64,000 nucleotides of DNA from Rhabdophis nuchalis (GCA_039707465.1 CM077644.1:201769962-201833961); one strand, 5' to 3'; counted from the first letter of the stretch, positions 47,280 through 58,148 are shown. Made by a program: numbers and translations. Notes: generated by a model not told the origin, from the letters alone.

Positions 47280-48431
47280 TATATTAATATATCCATCTGA
47301 TTATCCTTTGCAAATCTTATTATTGTTGTTGTAATTGCACTCACCATGTCTATTTACCTTTACTTTACAATGCAGGGTGCATGAAGTAGAGAATTTGCAA
47401 AAGGGTGAAAGAAAGAACTACACATTTTCAGTGGTACAAATTCAACCCACTTCCACTGTGTTCTGTCCACTCTTTATTGTGGTTCTAGGTATCATTAATT
47501 GAAATCCTTGATTGAGTTCCATGAAGAAGAACTTATAATAAGAAAAAAGTTCCCACCATTTCCTTACTTGGTAACAATGATCAAACTCAAACTGGCCAAA
47601 CAACTTGTACTAATTACAAATATTCCTTCTGTGGCCTTCCATATGGCTTCAGCTGCAATTCTCACCAACCTTACTCAACTTGATCAATAATAATATATCA
47701 CTTCAAGAATTTTCCATTATTCAGCTCTATATATGAATAGATTAAATATTTTAAATTCTTTATATGATTCCTTACAGAATAGATAAAGGTAGGTTTAATA
47801 CCTTAGCATGATTTTAGGACTAGTAGTGTCAATACAATAGTGACCAAAAAAGCATTTGTCTGTATTATTCTGTTGTTGCCAAGAAAACTGAATGGATATG
47901 TCCATGCAGTCACCAAAAAAACAAAAGTATATTTATTTTTATCTTCAATTCCACATCATGTCCTCCTTCCTATCTACTTCATGACAACAAGTTATATTTT
48001 TCAAAATTATTATTGGAAGCTTCATTGGAAATATCCTGGGTGTTTTAGAAGCAAAAGTGCATTTGGGTACCAACTTCTTGTGATTCATCTCTTTTTTCTC
48101 ACCTCCTCAGATCTATTGTTTCTGAGATAACATAGCCAGAAGCTCATGACATTATGCCAAAACTGCACACAGTCATAGTAAAATAATTAGACAGCTGCCT
48201 ATATAGTCACAGAATATAGGAGTAAATTTCAGGCTACTGAGATGATTGCATGACAGTTTATTCAAAAATGACGCAAATAGGTCTGTTGTGATCCAAGGAT
48301 TTGTCTTGTGATCAGAGGACAAGAGTCATTAGGCATTATTTACAAATTATGGCTGACTATAACAATGTGCCTGTCAATCACAAGGCATAGCTTGCTGTCC
48401 AAAAATGCATAGGAAAGGGACTATGAAGAGG
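47280..48431. other. AT-rich interval, nothing recognised
   Basis: Frames of 63 and 96 codons show no family resemblance. Confidence 0.45.
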
Positions 48432-48439
48432 GACTGAAG

Positions 48440-48707
48440 CAGTGTTGGGTTGCTCTTACCATTGCTGCCGGTATGCTGCTCATGCACGTGCCTGACATAC
48501 GCTGTGCACACATGCACAATCCACCACCTCTGCGACAACCAGCTGCTTGTTGGGGCTCATGCAGGCACCGCACACTGTGCACGTGTGTGCATGCTATAGA
48601 GCGTGGGTGGGTGGGCCAAACAAGCCACTGTACCGGTATGCTCTCAGCTGCTCCAGGCCACTACCCATATGACCGTACTGGGCCGTTCCCGTAGCAACCC
48701 ACCACTG
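48440..48707. mobile_element. hAT-like short transposon, first of two at one site
   Basis: It starts cagtgttgggttgctcttac and ends gtagcaacccaccactg. It is flanked by gactgaag at 48432-48439 and 48708-48715. The interior is rich in cgtgcctgac/gcacacatgcac blocks with CpG. Confidence 0.88.
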
Positions 48708-48715
48708 GACTGAAG

Positions 48716-49038
48716 CAGTGGTGGGTGACAATCACTACACCCCGCTACAGGTGTACCGGTGCCTGCCAGGAGCACCAGGTACCATTCTGGTATGGTGCTC
48801 TGGAGAGCCCACCCACCCGCCTGCACTCCTTACCGGTATTTGAGGTCTTGGGGGCTTCCGCACATGCGCATGGAGCGCACAGCACCTGCATGGTGCTCTG
48901 TCAAGTAGCTGAGGCATTGTGGGCGGTTAAGTACGCATGCGCATGCTGTGCATGTGTGTGTGCTGCACGCACTCATGTGGTGTACACCTGGCCCCATTGC
49001 ACTGTACCGGTTGCAACAGGATCTGGAACCCACAACTG
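48716..49038. mobile_element. hAT-like short transposon, second of two at the same site
   Basis: It begins cagtggtgggtgacaatcac directly after the right duplication of the previous element and ends ggaacccacaactg, followed by gattgaag (49039-49046), one base off gactgaag. Interior phrases gtaccggtgcctgccaggag and catgcgcatgctgtgcatg relate it to the neighbouring family. Confidence 0.85.
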
Positions 49039-49290
49039 GATTGAAGTTAAACTGTATCTTGTAAATTCTGTTGAGTTCTGAGTTTAAAAAATGGGGGTGG
49101 GAAAGCTCATTGAAATTTCAAGACGGCATTCAAACAGGGTTAAATGCAAGACAATAAAGCTTTTTTGATGAGCAATGGGTGTTCTCATTGAAAAAACTTC
49201 AGAGAGTGGAAGGGCCAAAAGGAAATAAGATATTTTATGACAAATGTCATTAGTATTGAAAGTTTTGCTCATCAAAATATCTGTCTAGGG

Positions 49291-49418
49291 CAGGGATGTC
49301 CAAACTTGGGAACTTTAAGACTTGTGGACTTCAACTCCCAGAATTCCCCTATGCTGGCTGGGGAATTCTGGGAGTTGAAGCCCACAAGTCTTAAAGTTCC
49401 CAAGTTTGGACATCCCTG
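49291..49418. mobile_element. Palindromic hAT-like element, intact, 128 bp
   Basis: Nearly the whole element is one foldback: cagggatgtccaaacttggg at the left is matched by cccaagtttggacatccctg at the right, and the arms continue through caactcccagaattcccc. The loop is only a few bases (about tatgc). Both sides carry the perfect 8-bp duplication gtctaggg (49283-49290 and 49419-49426). Related copies lie at 11341-11470 and 59750-59825. Confidence 0.95.
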
Positions 49419-49436
49419 GTCTAGGGAAAAGACAGT

Positions 49437-49591
49437 CTAATTATGTTTTAGCACAGGGTTGGGTTTAATATAGTTTTTAAGAGTTTTTGTATATTTGTAT
49501 TTGTTTTTAAATTTTCCTATGCGCCGCCCCGGGTCCCTCTGTGGGAGATGGGTGCGGGATATAAATACGATAAATAAAAATAAAATAAATC
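49437..49591 (+). mobile_element. L2-type LINE 3' UTR fragment
   Basis: The text gttttagcacagggttgggt, then gccgccccgggtccctctgt and a TAAATAAAATAAA tail is the L2 subfamily B 3' end without any coding part. Confidence 0.75.
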
Positions 49592-50149
49592 AATGACAAG
49601 AGGGAAAATAGATGACCCTGATTGTATAGGTTTCCCTCACAACTTCTGAATATAAAAATACATATTATAGAAGTAGTTCTGATGTGTTTACAGCTTTCAG
49701 TGCTATCTGTATGGTGCTATTCTCTAAATAAATTCATCAATAGATAATTATGATGAATTCGTTTCATTAGGAACTAACAGAAAGTAGCACATCTTTAAGT
49801 TCTGGAGATCTCACTATGTACACATAAAGAGAGTGCTTGTCAGGCATAAAAGATCAGGTCCATTTGTGGCAGTTCAATTAAATTACTTTATTACTAAAAG
49901 CCCAAGTGCAGGAATCTTCTCAACTAACTCAGCACCTGCTTCTGCTTTTATCTAGAGTTAGATAAGGGTCAATGGCACTCAAAGGAGGGGGGGTTTAAAC
50001 CTAGCTCTCTTGTGGCTACATAGGGATTCTAGATTGATCTCCTTTTTCACGTCACCCATATTCTGCCATTCCTTCTCCTACAGTGATATCTATTACTGTA
50101 GAACAAGTCACAGAACAGTTGTGGCTTTCTTGTTCTGGTTAATTAAGGT
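49592..50149. other. Interval without recognised feature
   Basis: Nothing recognised in about 560 bp. Confidence 0.45.
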
Positions 50150-50455
50150 AACAGAACAGAGTTGGAAGGGACCTTGGAGGTCTTCAAACCCCCCCCCCCC
50201 CCGGCTCAGGCAGGAAACCCTATACTATTTCAGATAAATGGTATGAGGGACCTTGGAGGTCTTCAACCCGCCCCCCTGGCTCAGGCAGGAAACCCTATAC
50301 TATTTCAGATAAATGGTATGAGGGACCTTGGAGGTCTTCAACCCGCCCCCCTGGCTCAGGCAGGAAACCCTATACTATTTCAGATAAATGGTATGCCCAA
50401 TCTCTTCTTAAAAACTTCCAGTGTTGCAGCGTTCATAACTTCTGGTGGCAATTTA
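50150..50455 (-). mobile_element. CR1 LINE 3' end with an internal 75-bp triplication
   Basis: The CR1 3' terminal phrase (gagttggaagggaccttgga on the plus text) is followed by three successive copies of a segment running from gggaccttggaggtcttcaa to actatttcagataaatggta: 50168-50246, 50247-50321 and 50322-50395. Then the CR1 sequence continues normally (cttccagtgttgcagcgttc). A C-rich run lengthens the first unit. Confidence 0.85.
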
Positions 50456-51164
50456 ACTTGGAAGGAACAGCAAGAAAATATTGTATGATTGCAAACTTCT
50501 TGATGTCTGGATGGATCTCTAAAGTAGCAGAAAAGAATCTATCATTTTTATCTAAAAGAATCAGTGTTATATCTGGGACCTCTTAGCATGCTTTGCCATT
50601 AAATATCCTATATACTCTCGGGATCACTTCATATAGTGTAATTACTTCATTCTGTTGCAGTTTTGATCTGGGGAAAAACCTAGTTATTGCTAATAGTTAA
50701 CTTCATTTATTCATACAAAAGTGATTATAATAACATGTCAACCAACAATCACATGAACAAAGAGGCAATGGGCTGAATATTTGTGCAACTTTAAGCAGCA
50801 GTGGCTGCCTGTGTGTTGGGGATGCACCTGAGCTTTTCTTTTCACAGCCCCAAAATGTCTCTCCACAATTTGCTACTAAAATTAGTGTGTTTGCCACTAA
50901 GATGTAGAAATTGCTAACCTATGGTATTCCTATGTAACAGTCCCTTCTGGATTTTTAAAATATGTTGAGCTTACACAATTTGTGGTTCATAGTAGCCTAA
51001 TATACATTGATAAACTTCACAATGCTGATATCTTTCAAGAGCTGCCAAATCAAAGAATGAAGTTGCCATGCAATGACTATGGAATAGGATGCAATTATGC
51101 AGGCTTCATTTTTGACACGATGCTATATTGAATTACATTACTTTATTTTCAGCACTTTTGCAGC
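50456..51164. other. Interval without recognised feature
   Basis: Nothing recognised in about 700 bp before the telomeric repeat. Confidence 0.45.
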
Positions 51165-51266
51165 TAACCCTAACCCTAACCCTAACCCTAACCCTAACCC
51201 TAACCCTAACCCTAACCCTAACCATAACCCTAACCATAATCCTAACCCTAACCCTAACCCTAACCC
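51165..51266 (+). repeat. Interstitial telomeric repeat (TAACCC)n
   Basis: Seventeen hexamers, mostly taaccc, follow each other without a gap. Three variant units (two taacca, one taatcc) sit in the second half. TTAGGG/CCCTAA is the vertebrate telomere repeat. Here it is flanked on both sides by ordinary DNA, so it is interstitial. The glycine/leucine-rich antisense frame across it is an artefact. Confidence 0.97.
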
Positions 51267-51382
51267 TTGAGTTTGAATTGCTTTGTGCCATTCATTGATT
51301 CTCCATTCTGTTCCGTTTATTGAAGTGAGCAGTAAAGTTAATTTTGTGACATTCTGATCCAAAAATAATATAATTAATATTA

Positions 51383-53215
51383 CACGGATTCGGAACGAGT
51401 TGCCCTCCATTGAGAGTGGTCCAGTCGGATTGTCCGAGGCTGTTCTTGAGACACCATCTTGGGAGGAGTTTGACTTTGTTACTACCGAGGATATGGACAG
51501 GTTGTCAAGGAGACTTAAGGCCACCACATGTTTATTGGACCCGTGTCCCTCCTGGCTTGTACTGGCATCCGGGGAGGTGAGACGAGGCTGGCTCCAGGAT
51601 ATTGGGAACGCTTCTTTGAGTGAGGGGTACTTGCCTACCGTCTTGAAAGAGGCGGTGGTGAGGCCCCTCCTCAAGAAGCCTTCCCTGGACCCAGCATTGT
51701 TGGAAAATTACCGTCCGGTCTCCAACCTTCATTTTTTAGCGAAGGTTGTAGAGAGTGTGGTGGCTCAACAGTTTCCTCAACACCTGAAGGAAATTGATTA
51801 TCTAGACCCGCGCCAGTCCGGCTTCTGACCTGGTCACAGTACCGAGACGGCATTGGTCGCATTGGTGGATGATCTCTGGAGGGCGCGGGATAGGGGATGT
51901 TCCTCTATCCTAGTCCTATTAGACCTCTCAGCGGCTTTTGATACCATCGACCATGGTATCCTATTGCACCGACTGGGGAGGTTGGGGGTGGGAGGCACCG
52001 TTTTACGGTGGTTCTCCTCCTACCTCTCTGGTCGGTCGCAATGTGTGTTGGCAGGGGGGCAGAGGTCGGCCTCGAGGCCCCTCTTATGTGGGCTTCCTCA
52101 GGGGTCGGTCCTCTCGCCTCTCCTGTTCAACACCTATATGAAGCCGCTGGGCGAGATCATCCGTGGTTTTGGGGTGGGATACCACCTGTACGCTGATGAT
52201 ACTCAGTTGTACATATCCACCCCAGACAACCCCAACGATGCCGCCGAGGTGCTGTCCTGGTGTTTGGAGGCCGTACGGATCTGGATGGGTAGTAACAAAC
52301 TCAAGCTCAACCCGTCCAAGACTGAGTGGCTGTGGTTTCCGGCACCCCGGTTCAGCCAGGTAATTCCAACACTGGCCATTGGGGGCGAAATATTGGCCCC
52401 CATGGAGAGGGCGCGCAATTTGGGTGTCCTCCTGGATTCCCGGCTGTCCATGGAGGACCATGTGATGGCCGTGGCCAGGGGGGCATTCTATCAGGTATGC
52501 TTGATATGCCAATTGCGCCCCTTACTGGACCGGGCTGCCCTCTGCACAGTCACTCAAGCTCTCGTGATGTCCTAGCTTGACTACATGGGGCTCCCCTTGA
52601 AGTGCACTCGAAGGTTAGAGTTAGTCCAGAATGCAGTTGCACGGGTGATCATGGGAGTCTCTAGGCATTCCCACATAACACCTCTCCTGCGCGAGCTACA
52701 CTGGCTACCTGTGGCCTTTCGGGTGCGCTTCAAGGTGTTGACCATCTTCAAAGCGCTCCATGGCTCGGGGCCTAGTTATATGCGAGACCGTCTTCTGCCC
52801 CATACATCCCTTCGATCGATCCGCTCCCACAGAGAGGGCCTTCTCAGGGTGCCGTCGGCCGGGCAATGCCGGTTGGCGACACCCAGGGAAAGGGCCTTCT
52901 CTGTGGCGGGCCCTACCCTCTGGAACGACCTGCCCCCCGAACTGCGCACCATCTCAGACCTCGGTCTCTTCCGCCAGCGTCTTAAAACGCACCTTTTCCA
53001 ACAAGCCGGCCTAGCATAACCCCCCCCTTTCTTGACTGTTTTTAGATAGATTTTAATTAGGGGGATTTTATACTATTTTAGCACAGGGCATGGGTTTAAT
53101 AGTTTTTTAAAATTTGTATTTTTTGTATATTTGTATTATTTTAAATATCCTGCGCACCGCCCTGGGTCTGTTTTAGGAGAAGGTGCGGGGTATAAATTTG
53201 AAAAATAAAATAAAA
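51383..53215 (+). mobile_element. L2-type LINE, subfamily B, 5'-truncated long copy
   Basis: It opens at attcggaacgagttgccctc, which aligns with the region just before RT in the 29345-31302 copy. It continues through RT, the C-terminal domain and 3' UTR to the stem gggtctgttttaggagaagg and a (TAAAA)n tail (about 53203-53222). It starts about 117 bp after the interstitial telomeric repeat. Confidence 0.9.
51400..53019 (+). pseudogene. L2 subfamily B ORF2 reverse transcriptase with two stop codons
   Basis: The same frame holds throughout but is broken by tga at 51826-51828 (after QSGF, where arginine is usual) and tag at 52573-52575 (after LVMS). RT landmarks are intact between them: SILVLLDLSAAFDTIDHG, GLPQGSVLSP (valine to leucine in the usual GVPQ) and HLYADDTQLY. 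Two in-frame deletions are visible: four codons (YCNSL region, about 52582) and one codon (LTIFKALH, about 52745). The end reads LWNDLPPELR and LFQQAGLA. A dead copy, older than subfamily A. Confidence 0.9.
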
Positions 53216-53267
53216 TAAAATAATACATGGACAATTTCTTCGAATAATGCTAGCTCCCTCAGCTAAG

Positions 53268-53331
53268 AAACGGAGATGAGTACTGCTTCCTAGAGTCAGA
53301 TGTGACTGCACAAGGAAAGGTTTACCTATAC
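53268..53331 (+). mobile_element. 3' fragment of a tRNA-derived SINE
   Basis: The phrases aaacggagatgagtactgct, cctagagtcagatgtgactg and aaaggtttacctataccc follow the 3' end of the SINE at 6160-6501 in order. Confidence 0.7.
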
Positions 53332-53697
53332 CCGTGATGCCGAACCTATGGCACTCAAGCCACAGGTTGCACCCAGAGCCCTCTCTATGGACATGTCAGC
53401 CGTTGCCCCAGCTCAGCTCCACCACGCATGTGAACGTGCCTCCTGCCAGTCAGCTGATTTTCAGGTCTCTGCTGTGCATGCATGGGGGGTGCAGCACTCC
53501 CCCCGCAGGCCATTTTTGACCGCAGGAGGCTGCACGGAGGCCTGCTAGGCCCAAAAGGGGCATGAGGTTTCATGAGTGCATGTATGGGGACAGGGGGAAC
53601 ATGGGTGTGATGCATGCATGCGCAGGGGGCAGGACACATGGGGTGTCATGCATGCATTGCTTTCGGCATGCAATAACAAAAAGGTTAGCCATCACTG
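53332..53697. mobile_element. hAT-like short transposon (GTGATGGCGAACCT family), copy 4
   Basis: It runs from ccgtgatgccgaacctatgg to aggttagccatcactg. The flanks acctatac and acctaaat agree in 6 of 8 positions, a decayed duplication. The interior ccagctcagctccaccacgc matches the other copies. Confidence 0.8.
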
Positions 53698-53843
53698 ACC
53701 TAAATCATTTTAAAAAGCCATTATTAAGCAAAAGCAACTCAGCATCGGAGTCTGTTGCTGAGAAAATGGCTCGTGATGAAAAAAGTGGCAACTGTGTTTG
53801 TGTTTGCTTCATTATGTGCCTTGTCAACTGTCTGAAAACCAAA

Positions 53844-54061
53844 CAGATTATGGGTGGGTTGCAGCCACGCACGCGCAGAACAATTTATAGTGAACTGTGC
53901 ACGCGCAGTCACTAAAATCCAAAATGGTGGCAGCCTAGCAGCAGTGAGAGAACCAGTTCGGGGATGTGGCAGGCCTAGGTTGCTGCCTGTTCTGCGACCC
54001 AGGCCTGATTTCTACTACCAGTTTGGCCAAACCAGACCAAACCAGCAGCAACCCACGTCTG
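53844..54061. mobile_element. hAT-like short transposon (GGTGGGTTGC family)
   Basis: The left end cagattatgggtgggttgca and right end agcagcaacccacgtctg are inverted. The interior contains cacgcgcag twice in opposite surroundings, and aaaccagaccaaaccag. It resembles 45341-45604. No matching target duplication was found, so the limits are tentative. Confidence 0.65.
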
Positions 54062-54405
54062 CACCAGATCCTAAAGGCAACAGACCAGAGAGCAACAATT
54101 TGCAATATATTAATACATCCCCTGTCTTATTTACTGGAATATAAGGATCCAGTTAAGGGAGTGCAATGCAATGCTGGAAAAAAACACCCTCCTAGTCTTA
54201 TCCTCAGAGAATGTGTAGCAAGTAGTAGTTTTCTCTTCTTATTGTTACTCCATCTCCAGGGAAGAAGAGATTCTCACTGCAGGAGGCTGCCTTTTACAAT
54301 TTATTTTATTTATTTTATTTAAATTTATACCTCGCCCTTCTCCTTGCAAGGACCCAGGGCGGCGCACAGGCAATATTAAAAAACCATACAAAATTACAAA
54401 AATAA

Positions 54406-55865
54406 TACAATACAATACAATAGCAGAGTTGGAAGGGACCTTGTAGGTCTTCTAGTCCAACCCCCTGCGTGGGCAGGAACCTTATACCATTTCAGACAAA
54501 TGGCTATCTAACATCTTTTTAAAGACTTCCAGGGTTGGGGCATTCACAACTTCTGGAGGCAAGCTGTTCCAGAGGTTAATTGTTCTTACTGTCAGGAAAT
54601 TTCTCCTTAGTTCTAAGTTGCTTCTCTCCTTGATTAGTTTCCACCCGTTGCTTCTTGTCCTGCCCCCAGGTGCCTTGGAGAATAGTTTGATTCCCTCTTC
54701 TTTGTGGCACCCTCTGAGATATCGGAACACTGCTATCATGTCTCCCCTGGTCCTTCTCTTCATCAAGCTAGACATACCCAGCTCCTGCAGCCGTTCTTCA
54801 TATGTCTTAGTCTCCAGTCCCCTAATCATCTTGGTTGCCCTTCTCTGCACTCTTTCCAGAGTCTCCACGTCTTTTCTACATCGTGGCGACCAAAACTGCA
54901 TGCAGTATTCCAAGTGTGGCCTTACCAAGGCACCATACACTGGCATTAACACTTCACGTGATCTAGATTCTATCCCTCTGTTTATGCAGCCTAGAACTGT
55001 GTTGGCTTTTTTGGCAGCTGCTGCACACTGCTGGCTCATATTTAAATGGTTGTCCACTAGGATTCCAAGATCCCTCTCACAGTTGCTACTATTGAGCAAG
55101 GTACCATCTATACTGTACTTGTGCATTTGGTTTTTCTTGCCTATATGTAGGACCTTACTTTTTTCACAATTGAATTTCCTTTTATTAGATAGTGCCCAAT
55201 GTTCAAGTTTGTCTAGATCCTTCTGTATCTTAAGCCTATCTTCTGGAGTGTTGGCTATTCCTGCCAGCTTGGTGTCGTCTGCAAATTTGATGAGTTCCCC
55301 ATTTATCCCCTCATCCAAATCGTTGATGAAGATGTTAAAGAGTACTGGGCCTAAAACAGAGCCTTGGGGGACTCCACTGCATACTTCCTTCCATGTAGAT
55401 GCAGTTCCATTGAGGACTACTCGTTGAGTGCGGTTGGTCAGCCAGTTGCGAATCCATTTGGTGGTGGTGCTGTCTAACCCACAATTTTCTACTTTATCTA
55501 ATAGTAGGTTATGGTCTACTTTATCAAATGCCTTACTGAAGTCCAGGTAAATTACATCAACAGCATTCCTCTGGTCCACTGATTTTGTCACTTTGTCAAA
55601 GAATGCAATTAGATTCGTCTGGCATGATCTGTTTTTGACAAACCCATGTTGGCTTTTGGCTATTACTTTGTTTGCTTCTAGGTGTTCACTTATTTGTTGT
55701 TTAATTATCTTTTCCAGAATCTTTCCTGGTATTGAGGTTAGGCTGATGGGTCTATAGTTTCCTGGATCTGTTTTTTTTTCCTTTTTTGAAGATGGGAACC
55801 ACATCAGCTCTTTTCCAGTCTTCTGGCAGTTCCCCGGTGCTCCAGGATCTCTGAAAGATATAGTT
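54406..55865 (-). mobile_element. CR1 LINE nested in an L2 copy
   Basis: The 3' end carries ATACA repeats, then gcagagttggaagggacctt on the plus text. The body has a long RT frame, and the 5' truncation lies near ctctgaaagatatagttcac. It is inserted in the same orientation as the L2 host. Its position inside L2 shows it is the younger of the two. Confidence 0.9.
54482..55804 (-). pseudogene. CR1 ORF2 reverse transcriptase, long fragment
   Basis: The 440-codon frame contains DPGNYRPISLTSIPGKILEK (about 13-32), motif A VIYLDFSKAFDKVDH (aspartate about 88), GVPQGSVLGP (about 144-153) and FADD (about 174-177), and the end NLWNSLPPEVV. The first dozen residues (WFPSSKKEK) do not fit the family. 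A run of T at about 55770 suggests a frameshift there, so the true frame continued upstream in another phase. The catalytic residues are all present. Confidence 0.9.
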
Positions 55866-56334
55866 CACATTATTAAAAAACTATTAAATTATATCCCGTG
55901 CTAAAACCCTTATAAAACCTTAAGAATTTAAAATTTATACAAATAAAAGTCAGAAACGGGGGGTTATGCTAGGCCGGCTTGTTGGAATAAATACATTTTA
56001 AGATGCTGGTGGAAGTCCGAGGTGGTGCATAGATCAGGGGGTAGGTCGTTCCAGAGGGCTGGGCCCGCCACAGAGAAGGCCCTTCCCCTGGGCGTCGCCA
56101 ACCGGCATTGCCTGGCCGACAGTACCCGGAGAAGGCCCTCTCTGTGGGAGCGGATCGGTCGAAGGGATGTATGGGGCAGGAGGCGGTCTCATATGTAGCT
56201 AGGCCCCGAGCCATGGAGCGATTTAAAGATGGTCGTCAGCACCTTGAAGCGCACCCGAAAGGCCACAGGTAGCCAGTGCAGCTCGCGCAGGAGAGGTGTT
56301 ATGTGGGATTGCCTTGAGGCACCCATAATCACTC

Positions 56335-56960
56335 CATAAGGTCTCTATGATTCTATGAAACTAAACATACCAAGTTTCTTTAACCACTCTTTCACTCCAA
56401 CTCTAGTTGAAAATAGTGTTTAAAAAAGCAACAAATTGCAACACATAAATACAACTAGGATGATGTATTCCAGGTATTCCAGGTATGGTGTGACTAGTGC
56501 ATAATAGCGAGATGCAATAACTTCCTATGATCCTGACAACATACCTTTCTTGATGTCACTCCAAACTACATTGGGTGTTTTGGGATTGGTTTAATATATG
56601 GTCTACCAAGATGCCCAGATTTTTTTTGCAATTACCACTACTAAGCCAGGTACCATCTATCTTGTACCTCTGCAGTTGACTTTTTTTTCTATTGAAGTAC
56701 AAGACTTTACATTTCTCATGACTGAACAGCATTCTGTTGCATCAGGCTCACTGTTCAACTTTCTAAGATCCTTTTGAATTTTGAGCCTGTCTAGCAATAT
56801 GTCCAGGTTTATATCATCTACGAATTGTCTGAGCATACTTTCCATTCCCTCACTTAAAACATGTAGGAGGTTGTTGAGGTGCATTGAGCCCAGCACAGTA
56901 CCCCATTGCATATCTCTTTCCATGTGGATATGGACCCATTAAAGGCCACATGTTGGCTAC
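56335..56960 (-). mobile_element. Old, decayed CR1-type LINE fragment
   Basis: The minus strand still shows the order of CR1 RT landmarks in diverged form: WGTVLGSMHLNNLL (GSVLGP region), RQFVDDINLD (the FADD box, with V for A) and RLKIQKDLRKLN. The 3' part runs down through caccataccTGGAATACC-like text. Substitutions and frameshifts are far more numerous than in the two young CR1 copies. Limits approximate. Confidence 0.7.
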
Positions 56961-57240
56961 AGTTGTTCCACTATTGACTCTGATTCCAGGTTTGAATGCT
57001 ATAGCATTTTTGTTGTAAATAGAAAATTGTGTAGGAAGAAGTGATATTATCAGTATAGTGACCATTGGGTGGCGCCATTGTCTACCATATTACAAGGCTC
57101 TTGCTAGACTGATTAAAAATGTATTAAAACTGTGGTTTTCAATCTTAATTATTAAAATATAGCATTTAGCTGACCTACAAGAATAAACAAATGAAAACAT
57201 GGGAAAGAGAGGACTCCCCCTTCTTGTGTAAGCTGAATTA

Positions 57241-57729
57241 CCGTATTTATTCGAGTATAACGCGCACACGTGTATAACGCGCACCCCCTAATTTTCGATT
57301 AAAAATCGGTATAAAATTTTGTTTCACTTTTTCTCGGCTCAGACCAAGCATTGTAAGTGACAAACGTTGTTGAACACGTGCGGCCATGATAAAAATCATT
57401 TATTGACAATGTAAACTATGAACACAATACCGAAATAAAATAAATGCTTACCGTAACGTGTGGACGAGGCGAGGAAAGGAAATGAAGAGGCGACCATACG
57501 TTACAGCGGATAATAAGAATTCTCACCCCCAGTTCGGGCCGCTCACTGTACGCGACGAGGGGACGTTTTTTTTCTCTTCGCCCTCACGTACAGTGAGCGG
57601 CTGCAACTGCGTCACACGTTATAACGCGCACCCTCGTTTATAACGCGCACCCTCGTTTATAACGCGCACCCAAACTTTGAGTTCTTTCTTTGGTAGAAAA
57701 TTTTGCGCGTTATACTCGAATAAATACGG
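57241..57729. mobile_element. Mariner-like non-autonomous element with perfect 25-bp terminal repeats
   Basis: The first 25 bp (57241-57265, ccgtatttattcgagtataa...) are the exact reverse complement of 57705-57729. TA flanks both ends (57239-57240 and 57730-57731). Subterminal copies of tataacgcgcac occur about six times, two of them at the left, the others at the right. A second inverted pair, gccgctcactgtacg and cgtacagtgagcggc, lies at about 57538-57602. CpG content is unusually high for a repeat. No transposase frame is present. Confidence 0.88.
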
Positions 57730-57776
57730 TATATTAAAATTCTCAGTACAGTTAATAAAAGATTGTAACAACCATT

Positions 57777-57945
57777 AAGCCAGTTTGGTTCAGTGGTTAA
57801 AAGTGCTGGCCCAGAAACCAAGAGTTCTAGTCCCATTTTAGGCATAAAAGCCAGCTGAGTGACTTTGAGCCAGTCACTCTTCACAACCCAACCGTTTCAC
57901 AAGGTTGTTGAGGAGGAGGAGGAGGGAAGACTATTAGCTATGTTC
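57777..57945 (+). mobile_element. tRNA-derived SINE, plus orientation
   Basis: Head: gccagtttggttcagtggtt (A-box region) and gttctagtccc (B-box region). Body: gccagctgagtgactttgag, gttgttgaggaggagg and attagctatgtt. Same family as the minus copy at 25840-26055. Confidence 0.75.
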
Positions 57946-58148
57946 CAGTGGTGGGTTTCAAAATTTTTCACTACCGGTTCAGTGGCCACGGCTAGGGGTG
58001 TGTGTGTGGGGGGGGGGAGGCATGTGACTGACTGGTTATGGCCAACGTGACATCACTCTCTCACGCCCACACCCACTCAGTCACATGGACACCCCCCCCC
58101 AGCTATGCCCACTGAACTGGTGGTGAAAATTTCTCCACCCACCTGCTG
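57946..58148. mobile_element. hAT-like short transposon (CAGTGGTGGGTTTC family)
   Basis: The left end cagtggtgggtttcaaaatt and right end ggtggtgaaaatttctccac are inverted, with interior ctaccggttcagtggccacg matched by ccactgaactggtggtg. Inner purine and pyrimidine runs (gggggggggagg, cccccccccc) are also opposed. No matching duplication remains. Confidence 0.7.

Larger units (their letters stand above)
54300..56328 (-). mobile_element. L2-type LINE (subfamily B) split by a CR1 insertion
   Basis: The 3' end lies at 54300-54405 (tail of TTTTA repeats, stem cttctccttgcaaggaccca). The element resumes at about 55866 with ttaaaaaactattaaattat, then the coding end (frame 55969-56214 and others: ccagagggctgggcccgcca), and stops near 56328. 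The resumed text continues what subfamily B copies show at the same place (compare 38015-38100). The intervening 1.46 kb is the CR1 element below. Confidence 0.85.

Noticed and set aside
50168..50395. CRISPR-like repeat-spacer pattern
   Set aside because: Contiguous 75-bp units without spacers, lying within a LINE in a vertebrate genome.
51165..51266. True chromosome end
   Set aside because: Ordinary DNA and an L2 element follow on the right side, so the telomeric repeat is interstitial.
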